From an uncultured Ilyobacter sp. (GTDB lineage: Bacteria; Fusobacteriota; Fusobacteriia; Fusobacteriales; Fusobacteriaceae): a DNA stretch of 64,000 nucleotides. The stretch is from NCBI RefSeq assembly GCF_963668515.1, contig NZ_OY764864.1:558001-622000 (forward strand). Reading direction: 5' to 3'. Under the pieces are notes generated by a model. It worked only from the letters and a program-made list of their open reading frames with translations, ran no database searches and was not told the DNA's origin. Within the stretch, counting starts at the first letter, position 1. Every line of letters starts with the position of its first letter. Shown piece after piece: positions 44,723 through 52,903 of the stretch. The position numbers were made by a program, and so were the translations under genes.

Positions 44723-45475
44723 ATGAAAGAAGTTATTACTAAAATTTTAAATAATATACATCAGCATCACAGAAAATTACACTTTCATGATAGAGACGAA
44801 CTCTGTGTTGCTAAAGTTCCAATTTTTTCAGAATTATATAAAACAGAGTTAGAAAAAATTAATTCTTTAGTTATTGGAAGTAGGCATAAAAAAGGTGAAA
44901 TTCTTTTTATGCAAAAGGATCCCATAGATCATCTATATATAATTGATTCAGGAAAGGTTAAATTTTACGAAGTTTCTTCTGAGGGAAAGCAACAAATAGT
45001 TAAAATACTAGGTGACGGTGATTTTTTTGGGGAATTAAGTATATTCACAGACGATGTATCCAATCTTAATGCTGAAGTAATTTACGAGACAGATATATGC
45101 ATGATATCTAAAGATGATTTTAAAATTTTTCTAAGAAAAAATCCAAATATTTTACTAAAAATAACTGAATTTTTAAGTAAACGATTGTCCGAGGCAGAAA
45201 ATTTAATAGCTAATCTTAGCTTGAAAAATTCCGATCAAAAGATTGCCTCATGGCTATTAACAATGGGTGATAAAAATGGAGTATATTCATCAAATGGAAT
45301 AAAATTAAAATTGTATCTCTCAAGAAAAGAAATTGCTGATTTTTTAGGTCTCACCATAGAAACGGTTAGCAGAAAGCTTAATCAACTTCAGAATGATAGA
45401 ATTATAACAATAGTCAATAGACAAGAGATAGCTATACATGACAGAAGTAAGTTAGAAGAATTGTCAGATATTTAA
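44723..45475 (+). CDS. Crp/Fnr-family transcriptional regulator, HcpR-like by context
   Basis: A 250-residue regulator. The cyclic-nucleotide-binding-like domain (about 30-150) has GEILFMQKDPIDHLYIIDSG and GDFFGELSIF; the C-terminal HTH is LSRKEIADFLGLTIETVSRKL. The N-terminus is histidine-rich (HQHHRKLHFHDRD) with one cysteine (C28), so an Fnr-type [4Fe-4S] cluster is unlikely. Lying after hcp and the flavodiiron gene, it may be an NO-responsive regulator like HcpR; that function is inferred from location. It may also control the secreted-protein gene downstream. GAGGAG lies 8 bases before the ATG. Confidence 0.82.
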   Translation: MKEVITKILNNIHQHHRKLHFHDRDELCVAKVPIFSELYKTELEKINSLVIGSRHKKGEILFMQKDPIDHLYIIDSGKVKFYEVSSEGKQQIVKILGDGDFFGELSIFTDDVSNLNAEVIYETDICMISKDDFKIFLRKNPNILLKITEFLSKRLSEAENLIANLSLKNSDQKIASWLLTMGDKNGVYSSNGIKLKLYLSRKEIADFLGLTIETVSRKLNQLQNDRIITIVNRQEIAIHDRSKLEELSDI

Positions 45476-45499
45476 GAAATATTTTTTAAAGTTTTTGAT

Positions 45500-45544
45500 A
45501 TAGATCAATTTTATTATCCACCTATAGTGATAAAATTGATCTAT
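45500..45544. promoter_or_regulatory. 15-bp inverted repeat before the secreted-protein gene
   Basis: ATAGATCAATTTTAT (45500-45514) and ATAAAATTGATCTAT (45530-45544) are perfectly complementary and contain TTGAT/ATCAA, the half-site core of Fnr-type boxes. No T-run follows, so an operator or RNA hairpin is more likely than a terminator. Confidence 0.5.
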
Positions 45545-45585
45545 GAAATTAGAATTGATAAAAATAATAAGAGGAGGGATTCAAA

Positions 45586-46197
45586 ATGAAGAAAATTTTT
45601 TCAAGAACAATTTTAATGGGTACAATGATTTTCGCAGTAATTACTCTAAATTCCAAGGTTGCTGAAGCTCATTGCGATTCTGTTGATGGACCTGTTGTGT
45701 CAGCGGCTAAAAAGGCTTTAAATTCTAAAGACGTTAAATTGGTTCTGCCTTACGTGAATGAAGATGGAGAACATGAGGTAGAAGATGCCTTTAAGAAGGT
45801 ATTATTAATAAGAAATAAAGGAATTGAAGAGAAGGAGGTAGCTGACAGATATTTTTATGAAACAGTAGTAAGAGTTCATAGAAAGGGAGAAGGGGCAGCT
45901 TTTGAAGGGTTAAAGCCAGCAGGTACGGATTACGGGCCAGCCTTAAAAACAGCGGAAGACGCTCTTGAAAAAAGATCAGACAAATATTTGAAAAAGTTAT
46001 TACGTAAACATCTTGATGAGGCGATTGAAGATAGGTTTAAAGAAACTATGGAAATTATTAAGTTAGAATCTAAAAATGATTCTGTTGCTGCAAAAAGAAA
46101 GATAGTGGAAGCGGAGTTTGAATTTGAAAAATATATTTTAGGAATAGCTAATTCAATACAGGGTACAGAGCATAATGAAGGTGAGCATAAACATTAA
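45586..46197 (+). CDS. Secreted DUF6448-like protein
   Basis: A 203-residue protein with a clear signal peptide (MKKIFSRTILMGTMIFAVIT) and a likely cleavage site after AEA (residue 28). The mature protein would begin HCDSVDGPVV. Motifs DRYFYETVVRVHRKGEGA and GLKPAGTDYGPA match proteins I know as DUF6448, of unknown function. The C-terminus is His-rich (EHNEGEHKH). A mature N-terminal His-Cys suggests metal or heme binding, which is inference. It follows a Crp/Fnr regulator and an inverted repeat and is probably controlled by it. AGAGGAGG precedes the ATG. Confidence 0.8.
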   Translation: MKKIFSRTILMGTMIFAVITLNSKVAEAHCDSVDGPVVSAAKKALNSKDVKLVLPYVNEDGEHEVEDAFKKVLLIRNKGIEEKEVADRYFYETVVRVHRKGEGAAFEGLKPAGTDYGPALKTAEDALEKRSDKYLKKLLRKHLDEAIEDRFKETMEIIKLESKNDSVAAKRKIVEAEFEFEKYILGIANSIQGTEHNEGEHKH

Positions 46198-46561
46198 AAA
46201 ACAATACTGCTGCAGAACGTAATGGAAATAAAGACAAGAGGTAGTGGTTTTGTAAGAGTTTACTTTTAAGAAAATCTTGGTAAGAAAGAGGGTGGAAAAA
46301 ATGATAGAAAAACTATGAGAGACTCCCATAACGGAGTCTCTTTTTTTACGCCTAGGAAATATGCGTCTAAGGTATATTTTTTAATACTGAAATTTTTAAA
46401 GATATTTATTGGGCTAGATTATACATTTTTTCATAATCTGTCTACACCTAATCATCCAAATCATTAAAAATAACTGTCTGTGGTATTTTCCAGTAACTCT
46501 ATACTTCTGTAACAGTATAAAATACTAGCTCCTTTCTCTAATTCCAACTTTTAATAGTTTG
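46198..46561. other. Gap between the secreted-protein gene and the cold-shock gene
   Basis: No gene visible in 364 bp; a terminator at 46316-46345 is the only clear element. Confidence 0.5.
46316..46346 (+). terminator. Terminator of the secreted-protein gene
   Basis: GAGACTCC-CATAAC-GGAGTCTC followed by T7. Confidence 0.88.
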
Positions 46562-46590
46562 TTGACATTGGGCACTTTTCGTGATATACT
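46562..46590 (+). promoter_or_regulatory. Promoter of the cold-shock gene
   Basis: TTGACA (46562-46567), 17-bp spacer, TATACT (46585-46590). The predicted transcript has an untranslated leader of about 118 nt, as usual for cold-shock genes. Confidence 0.75.
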
Positions 46591-46714
46591 GATCTTAGTA
46601 GTAAAGAACAAGCTTCATATCTGATTTTAGGCACCTCAGTTTAAATACTTTGTGGTTGGTTAGTATGATTTGTATCTCTATGCTATATAAAAGTATTTTA
46701 CGGAGGTATTACAA

Positions 46715-46915
46715 ATGGTAAACGGAACAGTTAAATGGTTCAACGGAGAAAAAGGATTCGGATTTATCACTGCTGAGGACGGAGCAGATGTATTCATACA
46801 TTTTTCTGAAATAAACAAGCCTGGGTTCAAGACTTTAGAAGAGGGAGAAAGAGTAACTTTCGAAATCACTAAAGGTCAAAGAGGACCTCAAGCTTCTAAC
46901 GTAACAGCTGAGTAA
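46715..46915 (+). CDS. Cold-shock domain protein
   Basis: A 66-residue CspA-family RNA chaperone. RNP1 is [10 protein letters not shown] and RNP2 is VFIHFSEI; the start VNGTVKWFN is typical. Such proteins melt RNA structure after cold shock or in general growth. A long leader and a GGAGG site before the ATG fit post-transcriptional control. A terminator follows two bases after the stop. Confidence 0.97.
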   Translation: MVNGTVKWFNGEKGFGFITAEDGADVFIHFSEINKPGFKTLEEGERVTFEITKGQRGPQASNVTAE

Positions 46916-46916
46916 T

Positions 46917-46950
46917 CAAAAGCCTGCCCCAGATGGGCAGGCTTTTTTAT
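46917..46950 (+). terminator. Terminator of the cold-shock gene
   Basis: AAAAGCCTGCCC-CAGAT-GGGCAGGCTTTT followed by T residues. Confidence 0.92.
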
Positions 46951-47171
46951 ATACTTGAAAAGAATGTTGTAGTTAAGTTGGACGGGAAATGGGATAGAAG
47001 CTTCAGAAGAGTCCGAGAAAAACTCTAATAATTATCTTTAAATTATTATTTTAAAGTTAAATTTATAATGAATAATATATTTGAAAACCGAAATAAATAT
47101 AGTGACAGCATATATAGACTATTTTAATAGCAAGTATTGGCAATAAATAACGCTACAGATTGGAGTTAATT

Positions 47172-47636
47172 ATGAATAGAATTAAAAAATTATTTGATTG
47201 GATAGAGCGCTTTGTTTTTTGTTTCATCAGTTTAAGCCTAGGTCTTATAAGTCTCACAATGATAGTGGTTGCCTTATGGAACATTTGGATTTCAATACAC
47301 CAAAAAGACCTGATTTTAATAAAAGCCCTTCTTGATGCAATCGGCTTGATTGTGATTGGAATGGCAGTCTTTGATGTTTCCAAATTTTTGCTGGAGGAAG
47401 AAGTCTTTCACGATACTGGTAAAAAGTCACCCAAACACCAGAGGGAGACCTTATTAAAGTTTCTCATTATCATTGCCATCGCTGTAAGCTTGGAATCCCT
47501 AGTGTTCATTTTCGATGCCGGGAAAAAAGATATTAGCAGTTTGATTTACCCAACGTTCTTGTTAATCGCCGCTGTTTTTGTGGTAGTCGGTCTTGGAATA
47601 TATCAAAAGCTGACTCGGGATGAACGTAGTGTATAG
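47172..47636 (+). CDS. Four-helix membrane protein of unknown function
   Basis: A 154-residue protein with four predicted transmembrane helices (roughly 13-37, 50-70, 95-113, 120-142). The second helix runs into FDVSKFLLEEEVFHDTGKKS, followed by a basic loop and FLIIIAIAVSLESLVFIF. I recall similar small membrane proteins with a DV.K.L.EEEV segment in other anaerobes, but no function; a PsiE-like assignment would be a guess. I chose ATG 47172, with GGAG 6 nt upstream. IS relics begin immediately downstream. Confidence 0.75.
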   Translation: MNRIKKLFDWIERFVFCFISLSLGLISLTMIVVALWNIWISIHQKDLILIKALLDAIGLIVIGMAVFDVSKFLLEEEVFHDTGKKSPKHQRETLLKFLIIIAIAVSLESLVFIFDAGKKDISSLIYPTFLLIAAVFVVVGLGIYQKLTRDERSV

Positions 47637-47654
47637 CGCATCGTAAATAGTATG

Positions 47655-47900
47655 GAATGGCAACAACTTTTTTAAGGTTGTTTATCTTGTATTCCACTGG
47701 GGTCTGATACTCTAAAGAAGAATGAATTCTTCCAGATAGTCAAAACGTTTTCCTTTAACGAACTCTCTTTTAACGGTTTAAAAAATGGCTTCTGTCACTG
47801 CATTATCATAAGGAAATCCTTTCATACTTAGAGAACGCTTGATATCAAAAGTATCCAGTGTTTTTTTTATATAATTGGTTTTTAAATTCATTAGGGGGTC
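47655..47900 (-). pseudogene. IS3-family orfB, C-terminal remnant
   Basis: The minus strand encodes SMKGFPYDNAVTEAIF, a stop, TVKREFVKGKRFDYLEEF, then after a frameshift HSSLEYQTPVEYK. These are the last catalytic-core motifs of IS3 OrfB. One nonsense codon and one frameshift show it is dead. Confidence 0.8.
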
Positions 47901-47901
47901 C

Positions 47902-47947
47902 CGTCAGGAAAATGTGGATTTACAACGCTAAGGAATTTTTCCTGACG
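47902..47947. repeat. Isolated 11-bp inverted repeat
   Basis: CGTCAGGAAAA (47902-47912) and TTTTCCTGACG (47937-47947) flank 24 bases. It abuts the IS3 remnant and could be a terminal inverted repeat pair of a tiny element or a hairpin. Confidence 0.45.
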
Positions 47948-48101
47948 AGTTAGCCCTTTGATATAAATAGTTACAGAGAATTTAATTCTTTTAAATTATT
48001 TTTTAAACACTTGAATTGTATAATTAACTGCAAAAAAAAAATCTCATAGACATTTCCTTGATATAATGTAAGTCCTGCCAAAAATTAAAAAGGAGTGTCT
48101 A

Positions 48102-48447
48102 AATGGTTCTAAATAAAAAAGAGGAAAAATCCCTGACAAAAAAATGATTGAAGAAAGACCATAGGAGGCTGATGATAGGAGTGAAATAGGTCATTTTGAA
48201 AGTGACACTATTGTTGGAAATGGAGGACAGGGTGCAATAATGACCTATGTTTGTGGAAAATCTAGATTTTTGATTGGGAAATTAATGGATAACAGGAAAG
48301 CAACTACTTTTAATTGTGCGACCATATAAAGCTTCAAATATATTCCAACAAGTTCAGTAAAAACATTTACATCAGACAATGGCAAAGAATTTTCAGGTTT
48401 TAAAGAATTAGAAAAAATTCTTGGAGTAAAAGTATATTTTGCACAAG
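48102..48447 (+). pseudogene. IS30-family transposase, catalytic-core remnant
   Basis: The frame reads IGHFESDTIVGNGGQGAIMT and TSDNGKEFSGFKELEKILGV, containing the first two aspartates of the DDE triad. Stops interrupt it (after EERP and after CATI), and it ends before the final NENTN region. The C-terminal piece at 27794 belongs to the same family but opposite strand. Confidence 0.8.
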
Positions 48448-48965
48448 TCGAGTTAATTACTTATTTTTCAAAATCCAGAATTAATCAACGTAATAAATAC
48501 ATTCACGAAAATACATACATATTATATATAAACAGTTTTCATTTTTTATATTTTTCAAACTCTATTAAAAAATGTTAGTTTAACTATATTCAAACTATGA
48601 CAGAGTTATTTTATAAATAATAAAAAGTAAAGGACATCTTTGTAAGAAAAGATAAAGTTTATCTTTATTTTACCCTTCAAAGGTATAAAGTCATATTACT
48701 TTCATTTGATTTTTAAATGGGAGAAGTATGACTTTTTTATTTTAAATTATTTTAAATAGTTAGAATTATTTTATAGACAATCATAGAGTAAGCAGAAAGC
48801 TTTTCAACAATTTAAGTCTTTAAAATAATTCGAAACTTTTATAAAAACCCAATTTAATTTAAATTTCTACCTTTGGTAAATACACGTTCTATAAAATACA
48901 GATAGTATATTATAAAGAATAATTAGATAAAAATATAAAAAAATTATAAAAAGGGAGTGATATGT
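48448..48965. other. AT-rich leader region of the symporter gene
   Basis: No gene is visible. It contains a perfect AAAGATAAA-G-TTTATCTTT palindrome (48648-48666) and a long terminator-like hairpin (48687-48740). Confidence 0.5.
48687..48740 (+). terminator. Terminator-like hairpin upstream of the symporter gene
   Basis: AAAGTCATATTACTTTCATTT pairs imperfectly with AAATGGGAGAAGTATGACTTT, then T-rich. With no gene directly upstream, it may be a leader attenuator for the symporter gene at 48966. Confidence 0.6.
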
Positions 48966-50243
48966 ATGATAAAGAAATCAAAAAGGAAAATTGGGTTAGC
49001 TAATAAGATTTTTATAGGCATGGTTGTAGGTTTAATAATAGGATTACTTTTTCCGCAATTTGGTCAATCATTAAAGCCAATAGGTGATATTTTTATGAGA
49101 CTACTCAGGATGGGTGTTGTACCTTTAATATATGCCAATGTAGTATATGGTATATGTCAAATGGAAGATGCAAAAAGCTTTGGTAGAGCAGGCTCTAAGC
49201 TTATAGGATTTTACTTAGTTACAACAGCCTGTGCTGCTGTGATAGGTTCTTTCGTAGGGATGATAACCAAACCTGGATCATCAATAAATCTTGATGTTTC
49301 TTCAACAGCAGCAGATGTTCAAAAAATGTCAGGTTTTTGGGATACAATTCAATCTTTTATTCCTACAAATATTTTACAGGCTCTTGCAGAAGGCAAGCTA
49401 CCACAAATAATTGTTTTTGCAATATTTACAGGTATAGCAGTTTTATTAATAGGTGGCGAAACTAAAGTAAGGATAATTGGAGCATTTGGAGATATTGGAT
49501 CACTCATGTTGAAAATAATTACAATAGTTATGGAATTTTCACCTTATGGTATTGCCGCATTAATGGCATGGACTTCGGGTAAATTTGGTACTGATATTTT
49601 TGGACCTTTAGCTAAATTTATCGGCAGTGTTTATATAGGACTTATTTTACAAATTATACTTGTTTATTTAAGTTCAGTTATAATATTTGCAAAATTGAGA
49701 CCGATGGATTATTTAGTAAAGATAAAACCAATATGGCTGACTGCATTTACGCTTTGTAGTAGTGCCGCTACAATTCCTGTGTCATTAAAAACAGCGGAAG
49801 AAGATATGGGTTTACCTACGAAAATATCAAGCTTTTCAATTCCCATGGGAGCAACTATGAATATGGATGGAAACGCAATTTGGTTTGGAGTTATGGGAGT
49901 GTTTGCCTGTCAACTTGCTGGAATAGATGTGACTTTTTCACAAATACTACAGTTTTCACTATTGGGTGTTATTTTAACATTGGGTAGTCCTGGTATTCCT
50001 GGAGGAATATTTGTATCAACTGCTATCTTTCTATCCTCTTTAGGATTACCACTTGAAGCAGGAGCGATGATGATTGGAGTATTTAGGTTATTGGATATGG
50101 GAATGACCGCTACAAATACGGTAGGTGATATCACAGCGGCAACTGTTGTATCTGCATGGGAGAAACTTTTTGATGGGAAAACTTCTCCGTACTGGAATAA
50201 AGGTAAAAAAGCAGAGGCAGAAATTATAAACGAAGGGGCTTAA
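48966..50243 (+). CDS. Sodium/proton:dicarboxylate or amino-acid symporter (DAACS family)
   Basis: A 425-residue transporter of the DctA/GltP fold with eight helices and two reentrant loops. The serine-rich HP1 motif is CSSAATIPVSLK, the ion/substrate motif MGATMNMDGNAIWF, and HP2 has GSPGIPGG. Substrates of the family are C4-dicarboxylates, glutamate, aspartate or neutral amino acids; FRLLDMGMTATNTVGD in helix 8 does not settle which. The next gene encodes an Asp/Glu racemase-like protein, which hints at an amino-acid substrate. I chose ATG 48966, with GGGAG 8 nt upstream. Confidence 0.9.
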   Translation: MIKKSKRKIGLANKIFIGMVVGLIIGLLFPQFGQSLKPIGDIFMRLLRMGVVPLIYANVVYGICQMEDAKSFGRAGSKLIGFYLVTTACAAVIGSFVGMITKPGSSINLDVSSTAADVQKMSGFWDTIQSFIPTNILQALAEGKLPQIIVFAIFTGIAVLLIGGETKVRIIGAFGDIGSLMLKIITIVMEFSPYGIAALMAWTSGKFGTDIFGPLAKFIGSVYIGLILQIILVYLSSVIIFAKLRPMDYLVKIKPIWLTAFTLCSSAATIPVSLKTAEEDMGLPTKISSFSIPMGATMNMDGNAIWFGVMGVFACQLAGIDVTFSQILQFSLLGVILTLGSPGIPGGIFVSTAIFLSSLGLPLEAGAMMIGVFRLLDMGMTATNTVGDITAATVVSAWEKLFDGKTSPYWNKGKKAEAEIINEGA

Positions 50244-50290
50244 ATATAATTTTTACAAATAGTGATCAAATCAACTTAAGGAGTTAAAAA

Positions 50291-51031
50291 ATGAAAGATA
50301 AAGTAATAGGTATTTTAGGTGGTATGGGACCTGAGGCTACCATTGATTTATTTTCTAGTATTATAGCAGAAAGTAATGCTAAGAATGATCATGAACACCT
50401 GCGAATTATTATTGATAATAACCCCAAAATGCCGAGTAGACAGGATGCTATTTTGAACGGTGGAGAAAATCCTGGACCGGTTATGGCTGAAACTGCAAGA
50501 AACATAGAACATGCAGGAGCTGATTTTATAATTATAGGAGCCAATACTGCCCACTATTTTTATGATTATGTGAAGGAAGCTGTTGATATACCAGTACTAC
50601 ATATTATTGATGAAGCTGTTTTAGAAACTATAAGGACAGTGGATAAAGTAAAAAAAGTAGGAGTTCTAGCTACAGCTGGTGCTATGAAAACAAAAATGTA
50701 CGAGAATTCATTTAATAAATTTGATATTGAAGTAGTGGAAGTACCTAATGAAATTCAAGAATTAGTACATAATTCGATATTCTCGTTTAAATATGATGGT
50801 TTGAATAATGAAAATGAAGAAATGATGATAAAAGCAGCTAATTATTTGATAGACAATGGAGCAGAAGCATTAGTAATGGGATGTACTGAAATACCTTTAG
50901 TATTGGGGAATAAGAAATTATCAGTTAAAATAATTAATCCAAATGATGTTATAACTAGAATTAGTGTAAAGTATGCAAAAAACCTTATTCAAGTTGAAAA
51001 AGTAGAAGGTAGATATCTATCTATAATATAA
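50291..51031 (+). CDS. Aspartate/glutamate racemase-family protein missing the first catalytic Cys
   Basis: A 246-residue protein: IGILGGMGPEATIDLF at the N-terminus, GANTAHYFYDYVKEAVDIP and GCTEIPLVL. Members that racemise aspartate have PCNTAH; here the first catalytic cysteine is alanine (GANTAH), while the second (MGCTE) is kept. A two-base racemase mechanism is therefore doubtful; E. coli YgeA has Thr there, and arylmalonate decarboxylase has Gly with a single Cys. It lies 47 bp after the symporter, so both may handle one substrate. AAGGAG precedes the ATG. Confidence 0.82.
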   Translation: MKDKVIGILGGMGPEATIDLFSSIIAESNAKNDHEHLRIIIDNNPKMPSRQDAILNGGENPGPVMAETARNIEHAGADFIIIGANTAHYFYDYVKEAVDIPVLHIIDEAVLETIRTVDKVKKVGVLATAGAMKTKMYENSFNKFDIEVVEVPNEIQELVHNSIFSFKYDGLNNENEEMMIKAANYLIDNGAEALVMGCTEIPLVLGNKKLSVKIINPNDVITRISVKYAKNLIQVEKVEGRYLSII

Positions 51032-51286
51032 TTAACTTAATTTACTACTTTAAAATCAATAAAAATAGTCCTATTAATTTATAAAAATGATAATAAATTC
51101 AAGATTATTGAAAAAAAATTATATAAAATTATCTCAATATTTTAATAATTAAGTAGCAACTTGGATTGATCAAGTTATGTTTCACACTATAATGTTCAGG
51201 TAAAAATAAAGCCTTAATGTTTTTAGAGAATAAAAGTCTTCAAGACTTCGGCAATCAATATAATATATTTTATGAAAGGTCCTTTT

Positions 51287-51562
51287 ATGAGTACTATTTA
51301 TGAACATGATAAAAATGAAATGATATTAAGAGATTTTTTGGCTACAGATAGAACAATTTTAGCTAATGAAAGAACTTTCTTAGCTTATATTAGAACAGCT
51401 TTGAGTATGATAGTTTCAGGAGCGAGCTTCATTAAATTTTTTGATATTTTAATTATTAATAAAATTGGGTATGCCTTTATTTACATTGGTTTTATAATTT
51501 TCTACATTGGATTTATGAGATTTTCAAAAATAAATAAAAAATTAAAAAAGGTTCAGTTTTAA
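51287..51562 (+). CDS. DUF202-family small membrane protein
   Basis: A 91-residue protein with the DUF202 signature RDFLATDRTILANERTFLAY followed by two transmembrane helices. The function of the family is unknown. I chose ATG 51287 (AAAGG upstream); an in-frame ATG at 51272 lies before that site. It stands alone, with IS256 debris starting downstream. Confidence 0.85.
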   Translation: MSTIYEHDKNEMILRDFLATDRTILANERTFLAYIRTALSMIVSGASFIKFFDILIINKIGYAFIYIGFIIFYIGFMRFSKINKKLKKVQF

Positions 51563-51585
51563 GGAGTTAAAAAATAAATAGAATG

Positions 51586-51612
51586 GAGTTTCCCAAAATC
51601 ACCTGTAAATTA
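51586..51612 (+). mobile_element. IS256-type right-end remnant
   Basis: AGTTTCCCAAAATCACCTGT followed by AAATTA resembles the right end at 55604-55630 with a few changes. It lies 18 bp before the left end of the next element copy, so two elements once abutted here. Confidence 0.5.
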
Positions 51613-51629
51613 AATGGTAATATAACACG

Positions 51630-52405
51630 GTAGTGTAAATATTTTTGTGTTTTTGAGTCCTTCTCTTGATTACTGAATGATACTGTTGTATCTATGTAAT
51701 TAAGGGAGGGACTTTTTTTATGGCTAGATTATCGAAGGAACTTGTCAGAGATTTTATTAGAGAAGGAAACTTTAAATCTATTAAGGATATCGAAGAAGCT
51801 TTAAAGGATATTTTTAAAGACACTATCCAGGAAGCCTTAGAAGCTGAAATTGAAGAAGAGCTTGGATATTTCAAGTATGATTTAGCCAATAAATCTACTA
51901 CTAACTCTAGAAATGGTAAGTACAAGAAAACTGTTAAATAAAGCGCTGGAAATATTGATCTCCTCGTTCCCAGAGATAGGGAAGGCTCATATCAGCCTAA
52001 GATTGTTGAAAAACATCAAAGAGACATCTCTAAATTGGAAGATAATATTCTATCAGTCTATGGAAAGGGAATGAGTACTAGGGATATCAGCTCTCATGTT
52101 CAGGAGATCTACGGATTTGAAGTGTCTGCAGAGAGTGTTAGTAGAATAACAGATAAACTAATTCCTCTTATTCAGGAATGGCAGAGTAGACCTCTTGATT
52201 CTGTATAGCCATTCGTTTTCCTTGGTGCACACTATTCAGTCAATGAGGAGAATAGGATTGTTAAAAAGGCTGCCTACGTTGTCTTAGGACTTACTTTAGA
52301 AGGAATAAAAGAAATTTTAGGAATATATATAGGTGAGAATGAGACCTCAAAATTCTAGTTATCAGTAATGACTGATCTTAAAAACAGAGGAGTTAAAGAT
52401 TATTC
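51630..52405 (+). pseudogene. IS256-family transposase, dead and truncated
   Basis: From ATG 51720 the frame encodes ARLSKELVRDFIREGNF, EELGYFKYDL, then after a TAA the same frame goes on SAGNIDLLVPRDREGSY, MSTRDISSHVQEIYGFEVS and LIQEWQSRPLDSV. Further stops interrupt it (before PFVFL and in SKF*L). The first catalytic aspartate (usually FLDA) is Gly (FLGA). It ends near RGVKDY, without the C-terminal half. The left end includes GGTAGTGTAAAT. Confidence 0.88.
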
Positions 52406-52516
52406 TAGACCCTGTTGATTTATTCAGTAATTAAGTTTTGGAGAATACACAAAAGGTGTTACATTACCAAAAAAAGCTGCCCGCGAAATATCAGTAATTA
52501 ATTTAAATTAAATTTA

Positions 52517-52545
52517 TTGACATTAGTGTTAAAATATCGTAAGAT
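52517..52545 (+). promoter_or_regulatory. Promoter of the dehydrogenase-transporter unit
   Basis: TTGACA (52517-52522), 17-bp spacer, TAAGAT (52540-52545). It resembles the promoter at 29159 beyond the two boxes. Confidence 0.65.
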
Positions 52546-52669
52546 TAGATTAAGAACAATACTTTTTTAAAATATAAAGTACATTTTAATAAATATATTG
52601 TTAAAGTTATATTAAAAAAATTTTAAAAAAGTATAAACAAATAAACAAATAAATAAGTAAATAAATACT

Positions 52670-52729
52670 AATTACTAAGAGCGAAGAGAAAAGTAATTGC
52701 AATAGGGGCAATTTACTTTTCTTTTTTTT
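52670..52729 (+). promoter_or_regulatory. Terminator/antiterminator leader, GlpP target candidate B
   Basis: AGAAAAGTAA (52687-52696) pairs with TTACTTTTCT (52713-52722), extended by TTGC/GCAA, then T8. AATTACT (52670-52676) can instead pair with AGTAATT (52692-52698). The shared block ATTACTAAGAGCGAAGAG and the following AAAAGTAATTGC differ from leader A at only two positions. The promoter-to-leader distance is longer (about 120 bp). Confidence 0.72.
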
Positions 52730-52768
52730 ATTTTTTTCATTAATAATTTCAAAAGGAGGAGATAAAAA

Positions 52769-52864
52769 ATGACTATTAGAGATGGTAATCCAAAGATTTT
52801 TCCATTGAATATTTTCATTAGGAGAAAAAATAATTGTAACGCTAAAAAAGTAAAATTAGTCTGA
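52769..52864 (+). CDS. 31-residue leader reading frame
   Basis: ATG to TGA with AAGGAGGAG about 8 nt upstream; the product begins MTIRDGNPKIFPLNIF and ends basic. I do not recognise it. It sits between leader B and the dehydrogenase gene, as the nine-residue frame does after leader A, but the two sequences are unrelated. Confidence 0.35.
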   Translation: MTIRDGNPKIFPLNIFIRRKNNCNAKKVKLV

Positions 52865-52903
52865 ATTACTATTAAATTACTATAAAAAATTAGGAGGGAA
52901 ATT

